A stretch of DNA of 64,000 nt from Paenibacillus xylanexedens (GCF_017874615.1 NZ_JAGIKV010000004.1:1-64000), one strand, 5' to 3'. Positions 1 to 9,015 are shown, counted from the first letter of the stretch. Notes: a model not told the origin generated them from the sequence alone. Made by a program: numbers and translations.

Positions 1-6
1 AATTTG

Positions 7-42
7 AAAAAGCTGCCGCCTGTAAAATACAGACAGCAGCTT
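7..42 (-). terminator. Rho-independent terminator
   Basis: The arms AAGCTGC/GCAGCTT and CTGT/ACAG form a hairpin followed on the minus strand by five T residues. It lies about 130 bases after the stop of the lipoprotein gene, and nothing else is visible in that stretch. Confidence 0.75.
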
Positions 43-172
43 CAACAAGTTGCCTAGTTTTTTTTCAAAATGTCCTTTACAAAGGGTACACTTTAAAGAT
101 CAGACGGGTTTTTCGGGTTTATTTTCAGCTGTACGGTAAGGATTGAATAGTTTTCTGTGCTCCCATCTTCTC

Positions 173-727
173 TTACCTTAGTTGCCCCAACACATGTTGG
201 AACACCTGCATAACATCCTGTTCATACTTGTCCTTTTCCCCACCGGAAGCTGTATAAACGAGTGAGACGTACCCTTTGCTGCGAATCGTTGTTCGGCCAA
301 GCGCATTCTCCAAGACAGCCTCATCACGATTCTCACTATACATTTCTTTCATGCTGGCCGCCCGGGTTGTCGCATCACTGAAAATATGGACTTTCACGAT
401 GTGTCTGCCACTTCCATTCAACAAATACATATAAGAGATCCCGCCATGGTCGTCAACGGCAGACATGTTATTCATAAGTTGAATGCCTTTTGCTTCAAAA
501 CTCTTACTGATCTCACTCACCAATTCACCGTTTAATCCGTGTCCTTGACTCTGTGCCCGCACATTTCCTTCATCTGTCGCTTCGCGGGTGTAGACCTTCC
601 GCTCCTGCTCAATGGATGATGCCGAACAAGCCACCAGGGACCAGACACTCGTGATCAACACACCACTTACAAGTACCGACTTCATTGTTTTTCCAACCAG
701 ACTTCGCCCTTTTCTAGCAAACCACAT
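173..727 (-). CDS. Predicted lipoprotein of unknown function
   Basis: This is a 184-residue protein I do not recognise. A basic N-terminus (WFARKGR, VGKTMK) is followed by a hydrophobic stretch and a lipobox-like LVAC-S near residue 34, so it is probably a membrane-anchored lipoprotein facing outward. The rest is hydrophilic and mixed alpha/beta with no motif I can name. I chose the ATG at 727 because AAAGGAAGG lies six bases upstream; a TTG at 766 and an ATG at 685 are also possible, and the 685 start would also keep the lipobox. It stands alone between a terminator and the oxidoreductase gene. Confidence 0.6.
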   Translation of the reverse strand: MWFARKGRSLVGKTMKSVLVSGVLITSVWSLVACSASSIEQERKVYTREATDEGNVRAQSQGHGLNGELVSEISKSFEAKGIQLMNNMSAVDDHGGISYMYLLNGSGRHIVKVHIFSDATTRAASMKEMYSENRDEAVLENALGRTTIRSKGYVSLVYTASGGEKDKYEQDVMQVFQHVLGQLR

Positions 728-801
728 GCCAATCCTTCCTTTCCAGCCACGTGTGCTGTGACCCAATCAGGTAGAATTAGCATGTCTAAGGACTTAGAAT
801 C

Positions 802-1821
802 TTATGCGGATGGCAGATCTGATATTGTATTGACCACCGTACGACCCACTGCACCACCTTGGAGTATCGTCTCCAGCGTAAGAGGCAATTGATCTAGAGA
901 GATCTCCCGGATTCCCAGTTCCAGCGCGCGCTCTGGTTTCCATTCTCCGCCGAGCAGTTTCCACAATCGTTCCCGACGTTCCATCGGACAATATACAGAG
1001 TCTATACCAACAAGCTGGATGCCACGCAAAATAAACGGAAGTACCGTGGATTCAAAAGCTGTGCCTCCAGTTAACCCGGATACCGCTACCGCACCTCCGT
1101 ATTGAATCTGTTTCAATCGCTCCGCAAGAGCCGGTCCTCCTGTTGGATCAACAACTCCCGCCCATAGCTGTTTCCCCATGGCTCCTTTAGCTGGAGCATC
1201 AGCTTCTTCACGAGTAATAACCTCTGAGGCGCCCAAGTTTCGGAGCAATGACTCCTCCTGATCCTTCTTGCCTGTGCTGGCTGTTACTTCAAAACCAAGT
1301 TTCGCCAGAATGGCAACTGCCATACTGCCAACACCACCCGTTGCACCCGTAACCAGAATCTTGCCCATCTCCGGTGTCACTCCAGCCTGTAACAGCGCAT
1401 CTACCGAAAGTGCAGCCGTAAAACCTGCAGTTCCAATTGCCATGGCTTCTTTCTCATTGAGACCTGGTGGCAGAGGCACCAGCCATTCACTGCGCAGACG
1501 AGCATACTCGCTGTACCCTCCGTAATGGGATACGCCAGGTTCAAATCCTGTACTTATCACCCGATCTCCTGGTGCAAAACGTCCACTGACCGACTCTTCT
1601 ACCGTTCCGGCCATATCGATCCCCGGTACCATCGGGTACTCACGAACGACACCGCCTTTCTCAAGGGTAGCGAGTCCGTCTTTATAATTGACACTGGAAT
1701 ACTGCACCTGTACCGTTACATCTCCATTTGGCAGATCTTCCTTCTTCAATTGCTCTATAGCAGCTTTCACTCCGCCCTGTTCTTCTTTACGGACAACATA
1801 TGCGTTAAAATGGTTTTTCAC
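802..1821 (-). CDS. YhdH/YhfP-family quinone oxidoreductase (acrylyl-CoA reductase-like)
   Basis: This 339-residue zinc-independent medium-chain dehydrogenase/reductase belongs to the YhfP/AcuI group, NADPH-dependent reductases of quinone-like or acrylyl-CoA substrates. An N-terminal GroES-like domain carries SVNYKDGLA and PGIDMAGTV. The Rossmann domain carries VTGATGGVGSMA around residues 155-166. No catalytic-zinc cysteine pattern is seen. The start is GTG with GGAG nine bases upstream. The true substrate cannot be told from sequence. It appears to be a single-gene unit with no linked pathway genes. Confidence 0.85.
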   Translation of the reverse strand: MKNHFNAYVVRKEEQGGVKAAIEQLKKEDLPNGDVTVQVQYSSVNYKDGLATLEKGGVVREYPMVPGIDMAGTVEESVSGRFAPGDRVISTGFEPGVSHYGGYSEYARLRSEWLVPLPPGLNEKEAMAIGTAGFTAALSVDALLQAGVTPEMGKILVTGATGGVGSMAVAILAKLGFEVTASTGKKDQEESLLRNLGASEVITREEADAPAKGAMGKQLWAGVVDPTGGPALAERLKQIQYGGAVAVSGLTGGTAFESTVLPFILRGIQLVGIDSVYCPMERRERLWKLLGGEWKPERALELGIREISLDQLPLTLETILQGGAVGRTVVNTISDLPSA

Positions 1822-1932
1822 CGATAGCCACTCCTTTTTTGAATTTTATATATTTTTCCATTAAGCACATGAATTGTTCGCATTCAGGCTTAACGGCTAC
1901 CTTTTACTTCTGGATTCTTCAGATGTTGATGA

Positions 1933-2583
1933 TCAAGCTCTGTCTCTCCTGAGCGTCAACAGATAGATTAGTGGACCCACAATAGGGATGATGCCTGCCG
2001 CGGTCCAAGCTGCTGAACGTCGACTCACTTCAGTATCCCTGTATATCGCAATCATGGAAAGTAAGGTCAGCAGTACAAAATCAATCGTCATGATATGTAC
2101 AAAGGCAGATTGATTGAATGCTTCCATATATACATCCGGATGACCCTGCGTCACGGCATAGAAAGCTGTCCCCAGCGTCAACAGCAGAAGGACTACATGC
2201 GTCAGCTTGTGGGCTGCTACCCGTCCAATTCCCGACTCCCGCTGACGACCAAAATGTAAGCTTACGTAACCCGAAGCTCTATTTGCGGACGATGACCATG
2301 CATAATAAGGAAGCAGGGCAAAAGCACCCAGTCCGAAAGAAAGTATGACAAACGGCCAAGCCGGGACACGGCCTCGTTCTTTCACAGATGTTCTTAACAG
2401 CATACAAGCATACACTGCCGGGAAAATACCTAACCACGAAAATACAGTAAGTAACCAAGGTTCTTTGCTTTGCATTGTAATCAGTTCTTTGAATATCGGA
2501 TCACTTCCAGGTGACTGCCCCGGTGCCAACAACAATGCATAAGCAATAAAAGCGATCCAGACCAGTCCTAATATCCATCTCAT
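1933..2583 (-). CDS. Polytopic membrane protein of unknown function
   Basis: This 216-residue protein has about six hydrophobic segments, for example at residues 3-22, 45-65, 75-95 and near 130-150, and ends in a basic tail (TLRRDRA). The start is fixed by AGGAGGT six bases before the ATG at 2583; a longer reading to 2607 would put that ribosome binding site inside the gene. I do not recognise the family and infer no function. It lies between the oxidoreductase gene and the terminator of the NAD-salvage operon, apparently as its own unit. Confidence 0.7.
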   Translation of the reverse strand: MRWILGLVWIAFIAYALLLAPGQSPGSDPIFKELITMQSKEPWLLTVFSWLGIFPAVYACMLLRTSVKERGRVPAWPFVILSFGLGAFALLPYYAWSSSANRASGYVSLHFGRQRESGIGRVAAHKLTHVVLLLLTLGTAFYAVTQGHPDVYMEAFNQSAFVHIMTIDFVLLTLLSMIAIYRDTEVSRRSAAWTAAGIIPIVGPLIYLLTLRRDRA

Positions 2584-2801
2584 GTCTGCACCTCCTCTTA
2601 CTTTCATCCCCTACAGCTGTGGGATTGAAACAATGCGATGCAGAATTTGGCGGCTCCTGCGCTTTCCCGAGAAATAATTACTACTTTTCCCCTACAACTT
2701 CTTGAATTGCGCATGACCATTTCCAGTAAGTATAGCCTGTTACCTTGGCAGTCTGTCCATGAGATTTCTTACATCACTGGTCCATCTCATCGGGATCATA
2801 T

Positions 2802-2841
2802 TAAAAAGGCATAAGCCAGTATCCCTCACTGGTTATGCCTC
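2802..2841 (-). terminator. Terminator of the nrtR-pncA-pncB operon
   Basis: AGGCATAA-CCAGT pairs with ACTGG-TTATGCCT (one bulged base), followed on the minus strand by TTTTTAAT. It lies 22 bases after the pncB stop. Confidence 0.85.
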
Positions 2842-2862
2842 TCAGTAATTCTTATGTGTAGA

Positions 2863-4317
2863 TCATTCCTCTGTGGATTTCACATGTTCCGCAATGAGCT
2901 TCTGCTTCATATTCCATGCCGCAGGGCTGATGTTCACACGGTAGATCTCCGGGTTGAGCTTCCGTTGGTATTCAGGCCAGAAGAGGTTCATCTGTTCCCG
3001 GTGGTACGCCCGAATCTCATCCAGATTAGGCAGTTCATATACTTTACGTCCATTCACAAAGATTGGCTCCAGCATATTGACCGCTTCGTAGCGGGTAACC
3101 GTCTTTTTCAGGTAAGGGTGTAGCGGGTTGAACAGCTTGAGCGGTCCGCCCTGTAGCGGCTGCTCTTCATCTGGATAGCAGATATAATCTGCAATCGCTT
3201 TGCCATGTTTCGGATCAATGATCCGGAACACTTCCTTTTTACCTGGAGTGGACACTTTTTCAGGATTGGCAGATATTTTGATAGTAGGCAGCATGGCACC
3301 GTCCACTTCACGCTCCACCAATTTATATACTCCACCCAAAGATGGTTGGTCAGAAGCCGTAATCAACTGTGTACCAACACCCCATGTATCAATCCGCGCT
3401 CCCTGAGCCTTCAGGTTGAAAATCGTATTTTCATCCAAATCATTGGATGCTACAATTTTCACATAATCCAGCCCAGCCTCATCCAACATCTGACGTGCCT
3501 GAATCGACAAGTACGCAAGGTCACCACTGTCCAGACGAATCGCATTCATCTTCTTGCCTTGGCTCTCCAACTTTTTGGCTGTGTTGATAGCGTGAGGTAC
3601 CCCACTGTTCAATGTATCAAAGGTATCTACCAGCAGCGTAACCTGATCTGGCAATACTTTGGCATACACGTCAAACGCCTCCTGTTCGCTCATAAAGCTC
3701 TGTACCCAGGAATGGGCATGTGTACCTGCTGTTGGGATTCCGAAGCGCTCTCCGGCCAGCATATTAGACGTTGCATCGAAGCCTGCTACATACGAGGCAC
3801 GTGCGCCCCAGATGGCAGCATCCGCTTCCTGTGCACGCCGTGTGCCGAATTCGAGCAAAATATCCTGTTGTGCTACCTGTTTGATCCGCGAAGCCTTGGT
3901 TGCAATCAACGTCTGATAATTCATGAAGTTAAGTATCGCCGTCTCCACCAATTGTGTCTCCATAATGGAGCCTTCTACCCGAATGAGCGGTTCGTCAGGG
4001 AAAACAATTGCCCCCTCCTTCATGGAATGAATCGTCCCCTGAAATGAAAACTGGAGCAACTCTTCCAGAAAGACCGGATCGTAATTTTCCTCTTGTTTGG
4101 ATAAAAATTTGATGTCGTCCATCGTAAACCGAAGCTGGCTGATATAGTTCACAATCCGTTCCAATCCGGCAAATACCGCATATCCGTTGCCAAAAGGAAG
4201 CTTACGGAAATAGGCTTCAAATACCGCCTTCCGCTTGTGAGTACCATTCACCCAATGGGCGTACATCATATTGATCTGATATTTATCCGTATGTAAAGCC
4301 AGGCTAGTTGTCTGCAT
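2863..4317 (-). CDS. pncB: Nicotinate phosphoribosyltransferase
   Basis: PncB makes nicotinate mononucleotide from nicotinate and PRPP with ATP, the committed step of NAD salvage (Preiss-Handler pathway). The 484-residue protein shows the family N-terminus LHTDKYQINMMYAHW, the conserved histidine region GTHAHSWVQSF and the phosphate-binding end of the barrel, VGTQLITASDQPSLGG. I chose the ATG at 4317, with GAGAGG nine bases upstream; the ATG at 4326 has that motif touching it, and a GTG at 4371 has no ribosome binding site. It follows pncA, which supplies its substrate, and is last in the nrtR operon. Confidence 0.93.
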   Translation of the reverse strand: MQTTSLALHTDKYQINMMYAHWVNGTHKRKAVFEAYFRKLPFGNGYAVFAGLERIVNYISQLRFTMDDIKFLSKQEENYDPVFLEELLQFSFQGTIHSMKEGAIVFPDEPLIRVEGSIMETQLVETAILNFMNYQTLIATKASRIKQVAQQDILLEFGTRRAQEADAAIWGARASYVAGFDATSNMLAGERFGIPTAGTHAHSWVQSFMSEQEAFDVYAKVLPDQVTLLVDTFDTLNSGVPHAINTAKKLESQGKKMNAIRLDSGDLAYLSIQARQMLDEAGLDYVKIVASNDLDENTIFNLKAQGARIDTWGVGTQLITASDQPSLGGVYKLVEREVDGAMLPTIKISANPEKVSTPGKKEVFRIIDPKHGKAIADYICYPDEEQPLQGGPLKLFNPLHPYLKKTVTRYEAVNMLEPIFVNGRKVYELPNLDEIRAYHREQMNLFWPEYQRKLNPEIYRVNISPAAWNMKQKLIAEHVKSTEE

Positions 4318-4383
4318 TTGTCTCATCCTCTCTGACTTCCGCTCGTGACCCCAGATTTCATCTGTGGACACGGGTTAACATAT

Positions 4384-4435
4384 GGAGACTTATTCTTCAT
4401 GATTCTGTTCATCCGTATTAAACAAACAAGTCTCC
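4384..4435. repeat. Inverted repeat in the pncA-pncB gap
   Basis: GGAGACTT at 4384-4391 and AAGTCTCC at 4428-4435 are perfect 8-base arms around a 36-base loop in the 197-base gap. No T-tract follows, so it is not a standard terminator; it could shape or stabilise the mRNA. Confidence 0.4.
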
Positions 4436-4514
4436 CGTAATAGACTCTAAACACCATTCACCACATTCATCCGGTTCCTAACATGAGGTCAACCAAACAT
4501 GACTATGGAGTAAA

Positions 4515-5072
4515 TTAAGCCAAGACTGTCTCGCTCGCCTTAACCACCGAAGCACCGAGGCTGGAACGAAAATGTCCAAGTGCCCACTCATGCCCTGCCG
4601 GATTGAAGCTGGCAACGGCATCTTCATATACCGTAATATGAAAACCTTTATTGTAAGCGTCCACTGCGGTATGCAATATGCAAATATCCGTACATACCCC
4701 AATCAGTGCAATATCCGTAATACCACGTGCACGCAGTCTGAGTTCCAGATCGGTCCCACAGAATGCACTATATCTCGTCTTATCCATCCACTGTATATCT
4801 GTTTTCCGTTCTTCCATCACTTGGGCAAGACGACCATATAACTGTCTTCCCTCCGTATTTCTGATGTTATGAGGTGGGAAAAGTACAGTCTCCGGGTGAT
4901 ACGGATCATTTTCTTCGTGTAGATCCACAGCCATGATTACCTCATGTTTGTTCATACAATAGGCCTCGGTTACAGCTGCAATCGTCTCGTCGATTTCTAC
5001 TGCCGGCTGACCTACTGGCAAAGAACCTGTCACAAAATCCTTCGTAAAATCAATGACAATCAGTGCTTTCAT
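4515..5072 (-). CDS. pncA: Nicotinamidase (isochorismatase-fold cysteine hydrolase)
   Basis: PncA deamidates nicotinamide to nicotinate, the substrate of PncB. The 185-residue protein has the family's catalytic triad: Asp8 in VIDFTKDF, Lys98 in DKTRYSAF and Cys131 in GVCTDICILHTAVDA. The ATG at 5072 has GGGAG eight bases upstream, while the GTG at 5081 is too close to it. Isochorismatase-fold proteins can act on other substrates, but its place between nrtR and pncB makes nicotinamidase by far the best call. Confidence 0.9.
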   Translation of the reverse strand: MKALIVIDFTKDFVTGSLPVGQPAVEIDETIAAVTEAYCMNKHEVIMAVDLHEENDPYHPETVLFPPHNIRNTEGRQLYGRLAQVMEERKTDIQWMDKTRYSAFCGTDLELRLRARGITDIALIGVCTDICILHTAVDAYNKGFHITVYEDAVASFNPAGHEWALGHFRSSLGASVVKASETVLA

Positions 5073-5139
5073 CGTCAACACTCCCTTAGCCCAGAAATGG
5101 TTGATCCTGATTCAATCAGATTGACACATCTACACCTTA

Positions 5140-5943
5140 TCACGTATAGATGGAAAGGCGTGGTACGAGTTCTGTAAAACGATATAGCTGCGCCGGACGC
5201 TGCGAGTACTGGTTAGAACTCACCAGGTTCCCCTCTTCATCTCTTACTTCTTCCACAATGCCTTTACGGCTGCGGGTAGACGTAATCTTGCGAATGAAGT
5301 TTGGTTCTTCAAAATCCGGTACAACACTTTGAATAACCTGATATAATTCACTTAATGTAAAATCACGTGGCAGGAACTGACGGGCAATCGTCGTTTCCAG
5401 CATCTGTTGTTGAATACGCCGATAAGCATCTTCGATGATTGTTCTGTGATCAAAGGCCAGTTCCAGTTCTTGCAGCGCCTCCTGAATCGTGAACAACCCA
5501 ACATCCTCAGCATCATCTGCCGCTTGGCGTTGATCCAGCATCCATTCTTCTACAAGCGCGAAAAATGCGTGTGAGATAATCCAGCCCCTCGGGTCACGAC
5601 CTGGCTGACTGTATACATTCAAGTATTCCAGATGTCCACCGTCTACACCTGTCTCTTCCATCAACTCACGCTTAGCTGCACCGTAGATGGATTCATTCTC
5701 CTGACAAAATCCACCGGGTAATGCCCATCTGCCTGCAAAAGGCCAGCCTTTGCGCTTGATCAGCATCACTTTCAGTTCCCGAATGGGAAGTGTCTTCGTC
5801 ACCGTCTTGCGCTCCCGCTTGGTTAAGGTGAACATAACGATATCCGCAGGAACACCATCGGGGGTACGATATTTTTGGGAACTATAAGCACGTGCTGCTT
5901 GTTCGTCGCTCTCTGCATTGAAGTGTTCGTAGTTTTCGCTCAT
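5140..5943 (-). CDS. nrtR: NrtR-type transcriptional regulator (Nudix plus winged helix)
   Basis: This 267-residue protein has a Nudix domain (residues about 30-160) and a C-terminal winged-helix region ending in the RPAQLYRF signature (249-256) typical of NrtR, the ADP-ribose-responsive repressor of NAD synthesis and salvage. The Nudix box is complete: Gly78, Glu84, RELMEETGV at 92-100. It may therefore still hydrolyse ADP-ribose, unlike many NrtR proteins with a degenerate box. It leads an operon with pncA and pncB, which fits a local NAD-salvage repressor. The ATG at 5943 has GGTGG five bases upstream. A plain ADP-ribose pyrophosphatase is the alternative. Confidence 0.85.
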   Translation of the reverse strand: MSENYEHFNAESDEQAARAYSSQKYRTPDGVPADIVMFTLTKRERKTVTKTLPIRELKVMLIKRKGWPFAGRWALPGGFCQENESIYGAAKRELMEETGVDGGHLEYLNVYSQPGRDPRGWIISHAFFALVEEWMLDQRQAADDAEDVGLFTIQEALQELELAFDHRTIIEDAYRRIQQQMLETTIARQFLPRDFTLSELYQVIQSVVPDFEEPNFIRKITSTRSRKGIVEEVRDEEGNLVSSNQYSQRPAQLYRFTELVPRLSIYT

Positions 5944-5977
5944 GGGCACCACCGACTATTTTCATTTTGATAATTTC

Positions 5978-6005
5978 ATTATGACATAATAATATCTTTT
6001 GTCAA
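5978..6005 (-). promoter_or_regulatory. Sigma-A promoter of nrtR-pncA-pncB with overlapping palindrome
   Basis: On the minus strand TTGACA (6000-6005) is followed after 16 bases by CATAAT (5978-5983). The -10 element lies inside a perfect 13-base palindrome, ATTATG-A-CATAAT (5978-5990). A repressor bound there would block RNA polymerase. By position and gene content, NrtR autoregulation is the obvious hypothesis. Confidence 0.75.
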
Positions 6006-6021
6006 CCGCAGGATTCATGCG

Positions 6022-6426
6022 TTACGTTCTAGGGCGTGCTATGCGGAATGTTGCCGTAGCCATACATCCCAATGTGCCCGATGCATCACGAACCTCCGAT
6101 TGAGTCGTAACACTGCGTCCTGCTTGATGCATTACCGTAGCTGTCACCGTTAATTCCCCTTGTTTCATTGGTGCAAGAAAATGTACGTTCAGATTCGTTG
6201 TCACACAGCCGTCTACTTCCATTGCTGCTGTTGCAACCATCCCCATTGCCTGATCCATCATCGAAGTCAATACACCCCCATGAATAATCCCCATGGAGTT
6301 GGTATGATGTTCGCCTGCTGTCAACGCGATCTGTACTTCTTTGCCGTCTCCTTTAATATAACGACAGCCGAGAAATCCCCAGAATCGTCCGTCTCCGTCT
6401 TCCACCATTTTGTCCAAAATACTCAT
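6022..6426 (-). CDS. PaaI-family hotdog thioesterase
   Basis: This 134-residue single hotdog domain protein has the family's core, HGGVLTSMMDQAMGMV, in which the Asp is the expected catalytic acid after the HGG turn, and a closing strand GCMATATFRIA. Such enzymes hydrolyse acyl-CoA or aryl-CoA thioesters in the cytosol. The substrate cannot be predicted here because no phenylacetate or fatty-acid genes are nearby. AAAGGAG precedes the ATG by nine bases. The gene ends just upstream of the nrtR promoter and looks like a separate unit. Confidence 0.8.
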   Translation of the reverse strand: MSILDKMVEDGDGRFWGFLGCRYIKGDGKEVQIALTAGEHHTNSMGIIHGGVLTSMMDQAMGMVATAAMEVDGCVTTNLNVHFLAPMKQGELTVTATVMHQAGRSVTTQSEVRDASGTLGCMATATFRIARPRT

Positions 6427-6598
6427 TATTCATTTCTCCTTTATTCACTGTACGTATCAAGCTCTCTTGATGTCATGTGCTTCTATCATTAAAAATCAGC
6501 TTCGCCACACAAAATAACCCCACAGCGTGGAGCTTTGCTTGGAATTATATTCCGAGTACTTGGCGATAGCCACTCCACGTTCACGGTTATGTAATGTC

Positions 6599-6624
6599 AA
6601 AAAAGGCGCGGACAGCGTCCGCAC
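6599..6624 (-). terminator. Terminator of the miaB-ricA unit
   Basis: GCGGAC and GTCCGC form a GC-rich hairpin (GGTGCGGAC-GCT-GTCCGCGCC on the minus strand) followed by six T residues, 12 bases after the ricA stop. A second, imperfect hairpin (CGTGGAG/CTCCACG with ATAACC/GGTTAT) lies farther on at about 6513-6597. Confidence 0.85.
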
Positions 6625-6635
6625 CCTTCCGTCAT

Positions 6636-7085
6636 TTAGCCGCAACTGGTCGGAGGTGAATCCGTTCCAGCCTCCACGTTCACTTTTTCGGAAACCGTTT
6701 CCCGGATCACGGAGATCACAAGCTGAAGCAAGTAGTTGATATCGCTCTGGCTCTGCTGGAATTCCGTAACCAATGGAATACTGTCCAGTTCGCTTTGCAA
6801 ATCGTCAATTTCCTGTTCAATTTTGCTGACCATCTCCACATTTTTGAAGCTTTCAAAAGCAACAATCTCTTTTTGTTTTTTCTTGATCGTTGCAATCAAC
6901 TGCTGGATGCGCTCATGATCCCGAATTTTGGTTTCAGCCTGTTGAAACTGTCTAACTTCCTCACTCGTTCCGAGCATATCAGCCAATTCTTTGGCTTTTC
7001 CCATAATGTCGTCGCGTATGACCAGATTGCGCGTATCGTAGGTTGGCATTCCATAATGGTTGTACTGCACTTCTTCCTGCGCCAC
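6636..7085 (-). CDS. ricA: RicA (YmcA), subunit of the RicAFT complex
   Basis: This 149-residue YlbF/YmcA-family protein is mostly alpha-helical, with a long helical core (residues about 25-130). In B. subtilis RicA acts with RicF and RicT as a partner of RNase Y in mRNA maturation and influences sporulation, competence and biofilm decisions. It lies after miaB as in B. subtilis, and rny is also in this window. The start is GTG with GGAG eight bases upstream. Only one cysteine is present, Cys148 of the terminal TSCG; the B. subtilis complex is reported to carry iron-sulfur clusters, so the few cysteines are worth noting. Confidence 0.88.
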   Translation of the reverse strand: MAQEEVQYNHYGMPTYDTRNLVIRDDIMGKAKELADMLGTSEEVRQFQQAETKIRDHERIQQLIATIKKKQKEIVAFESFKNVEMVSKIEQEIDDLQSELDSIPLVTEFQQSQSDINYLLQLVISVIRETVSEKVNVEAGTDSPPTSCG

Positions 7086-7195
7086 TGAAATCGCTCCATT
7101 CTATGAGATGATATAAGATGAATACTCGCCGTTGCATTAAGCTCAGTTGACTGCTCAGTGACCGCTACGGTGTCGGATCGTTCTTTTGATCGCTG

Positions 7196-7249
7196 TTGTC
7201 TCCGAATTTTCTTGATTATATTTTTCAAAGGTTTAAAATTCGGAGACAA
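7196..7249. repeat. Perfect 15-base inverted repeat between miaB and ricA
   Basis: TTGTCTCCGAATTTT (7196-7210) and AAAATTCGGAGACAA (7235-7249) flank an AT-rich 24-base loop. It sits within a 270-base spacer that also holds short palindromic pieces (gatcgttcttttgatcg; cgaacgcttcg; cttcgctacgctcgg). No T-tract follows on the minus strand. It looks like a dispersed intergenic palindromic element, but copy number cannot be judged from one window. Confidence 0.65.
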
Positions 7250-7355
7250 AGGCGAACGCTTCGCTTCTACAGAATCGATTCCGTCACCTTCGCTACGCTC
7301 GGCCGTAACCCGCTAATTGCAAAAAATATTCATCTTATTGGTTTGTGTATTACTA

Positions 7356-8912
7356 TTACTGATTGGCAGCTACCGGCTCGGAGAGCAGGTTGCCCCGAAT
7401 ATAAAAAGTCATCGGATCGGTGATTTCCACTTGTACGAATGTACCGATCAAATCTTTAGGTCCTTCAAAATGCACCAGCTTATTGCTGCGCGTACGTCCT
7501 GCCAGAACTTCGGAATTCCGTTTGCTCTCGCCTTCAACAAGCACTTCAACGATTTTGCCGCGTTGCTCTTCATTGCTTCGGTGGCTGTATTCGTTGATCG
7601 TTTCGTTCAAGCGCTTCAAACGTTCCTTCTTCACTTCCATCGGTACGTTGTCTTCCATCACCGCAGCCGGTGTACCTTCACGTGGGGAATAAATAAAGGT
7701 ATAGGCAAAATCATACCCTACTTCACGGACAAGGGAAAGTGTATCTTCAAACTGTTCTTCCGTTTCCCCTGGAAAACCAACAATAATATCCGTTGTCAAC
7801 ACAACATCCGGGATGGCCTTTTTAATTTTGTCAGCCAGTTTCAGATAGTGTTCCCGGTTATACTTGCGGCTCATACGTTTGAGTACTTCCGAACTGCCAG
7901 ATTGCACCGGAAGATGAATGTGCTCAACCAGATTTCCGCCCTTGGCCAGCACTTCAATCAAGTGATCATCGAAGTCACGTGGGTGACTGGTTGTAAACCG
8001 TACTCGCGGAATATCAATTTGGCGAATGGCGTCCATCAAGTCACCAAAGCTGTAGTTCAGGTCCGTGAAATCCTTACCGTACGCATTCACATTTTGACCA
8101 AGTAGCGTGATCTCCTTAAAGCCTTGTCGTGCCAAATCCCTAACTTCAGCAATGACATCTTCTGGACGACGGCTGCGTTCTTTGCCCCGCGTAAACGGAA
8201 CGATGCAATATGTACAGAACTTGTCACAGCCATACATAATATTCACCCAGCCGCGCATACCCTCACGTTTCTTCGGCAGGTTCTCAATGATGTCGCCTTC
8301 CTTGGACCATACCTCAACAACCATTTCTTTGCTGAACAACGCTTCCTGGATTAGATGTGGCAGTCGATGCACGTTATGTGTACCAAAGATCATATCCACA
8401 AATCCATGCTTCTGCATGATTCGGTTGACGACGCCTTCTTCTTGGGACATACACCCGCATACGCCAAGTAACAATTCCGGACGTTCAAGTTTTAGCGTTT
8501 TCAGGTGACCAAGCTCACCAAATACTTTATCTTCCGCATTTTCTCGTATGGCACACGTATTGAGCAGAATAATATCAGCTTCTTTGCGATCCTGTGTAGC
8601 CTGATATCCCATAGACTCAAGCAGGCCTTTGATGGTCTCCGAGTCATGCTCGTTCATCTGACATCCATACGTATATACAATATAGTGTTTGCCTTTCCCT
8701 ATGTTTTTCAGTTCATCGGGAACGGCATTTTCGTAAAGCACCTGGACGTCTTCCTTGCCCCGCTGTTTCTCCTGACGATGATTGGGTTCCGATTTGATGT
8801 TAATCTCACGGCCCCGGATTCTTATCTTTTTGCTGAATTCATCTTGCGAAATTACTTTGGCATCGGAGAAATCAAAATATTGGGAGTAATCCTTTTTTGA
8901 GTCTTTAGCCAT
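7356..8912 (-). CDS. miaB: tRNA-2-methylthio-N6-dimethylallyladenosine synthase MiaB
   Basis: MiaB adds a methylthio group to i6A37 of tRNAs using S-adenosylmethionine and two iron-sulfur clusters. The 518-residue protein has the UPF0004 domain with cluster ligands Cys84 (YGCQMNEHD), Cys120 (NTCAIRENA) and Cys154 (GVCGCMS), then the radical-SAM motif CDKFCTYC (Cys229, 233, 236) and a C-terminal TRAM domain (about 445-510). An N-terminal extension of about 70 residues resembles Bacillus MiaB (YmcB). The ATG follows AAGGAG-like sequence. It is transcribed from the extended -10 promoter at 9016 and leads into ricA. Confidence 0.96.
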   Translation of the reverse strand: MAKDSKKDYSQYFDFSDAKVISQDEFSKKIRIRGREINIKSEPNHRQEKQRGKEDVQVLYENAVPDELKNIGKGKHYIVYTYGCQMNEHDSETIKGLLESMGYQATQDRKEADIILLNTCAIRENAEDKVFGELGHLKTLKLERPELLLGVCGCMSQEEGVVNRIMQKHGFVDMIFGTHNVHRLPHLIQEALFSKEMVVEVWSKEGDIIENLPKKREGMRGWVNIMYGCDKFCTYCIVPFTRGKERSRRPEDVIAEVRDLARQGFKEITLLGQNVNAYGKDFTDLNYSFGDLMDAIRQIDIPRVRFTTSHPRDFDDHLIEVLAKGGNLVEHIHLPVQSGSSEVLKRMSRKYNREHYLKLADKIKKAIPDVVLTTDIIVGFPGETEEQFEDTLSLVREVGYDFAYTFIYSPREGTPAAVMEDNVPMEVKKERLKRLNETINEYSHRSNEEQRGKIVEVLVEGESKRNSEVLAGRTRSNKLVHFEGPKDLIGTFVQVEITDPMTFYIRGNLLSEPVAANQ

Positions 8913-9015
8913 TTCCTTCGGTCACTCCTTACAGCCTCTATTAATAAAAAATCGTTCATTCATCCCTGTTCCAGGTGAATTTCTTGCTTGGAACATTAAA
9001 AGAGCATTACAGCAA

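Noticed and set aside
3205..4047. A 280-codon open frame on the plus strand
   Set aside because: It lies wholly within pncB in the opposite direction, has no ribosome binding site and resembles no family; a shadow of a real gene.
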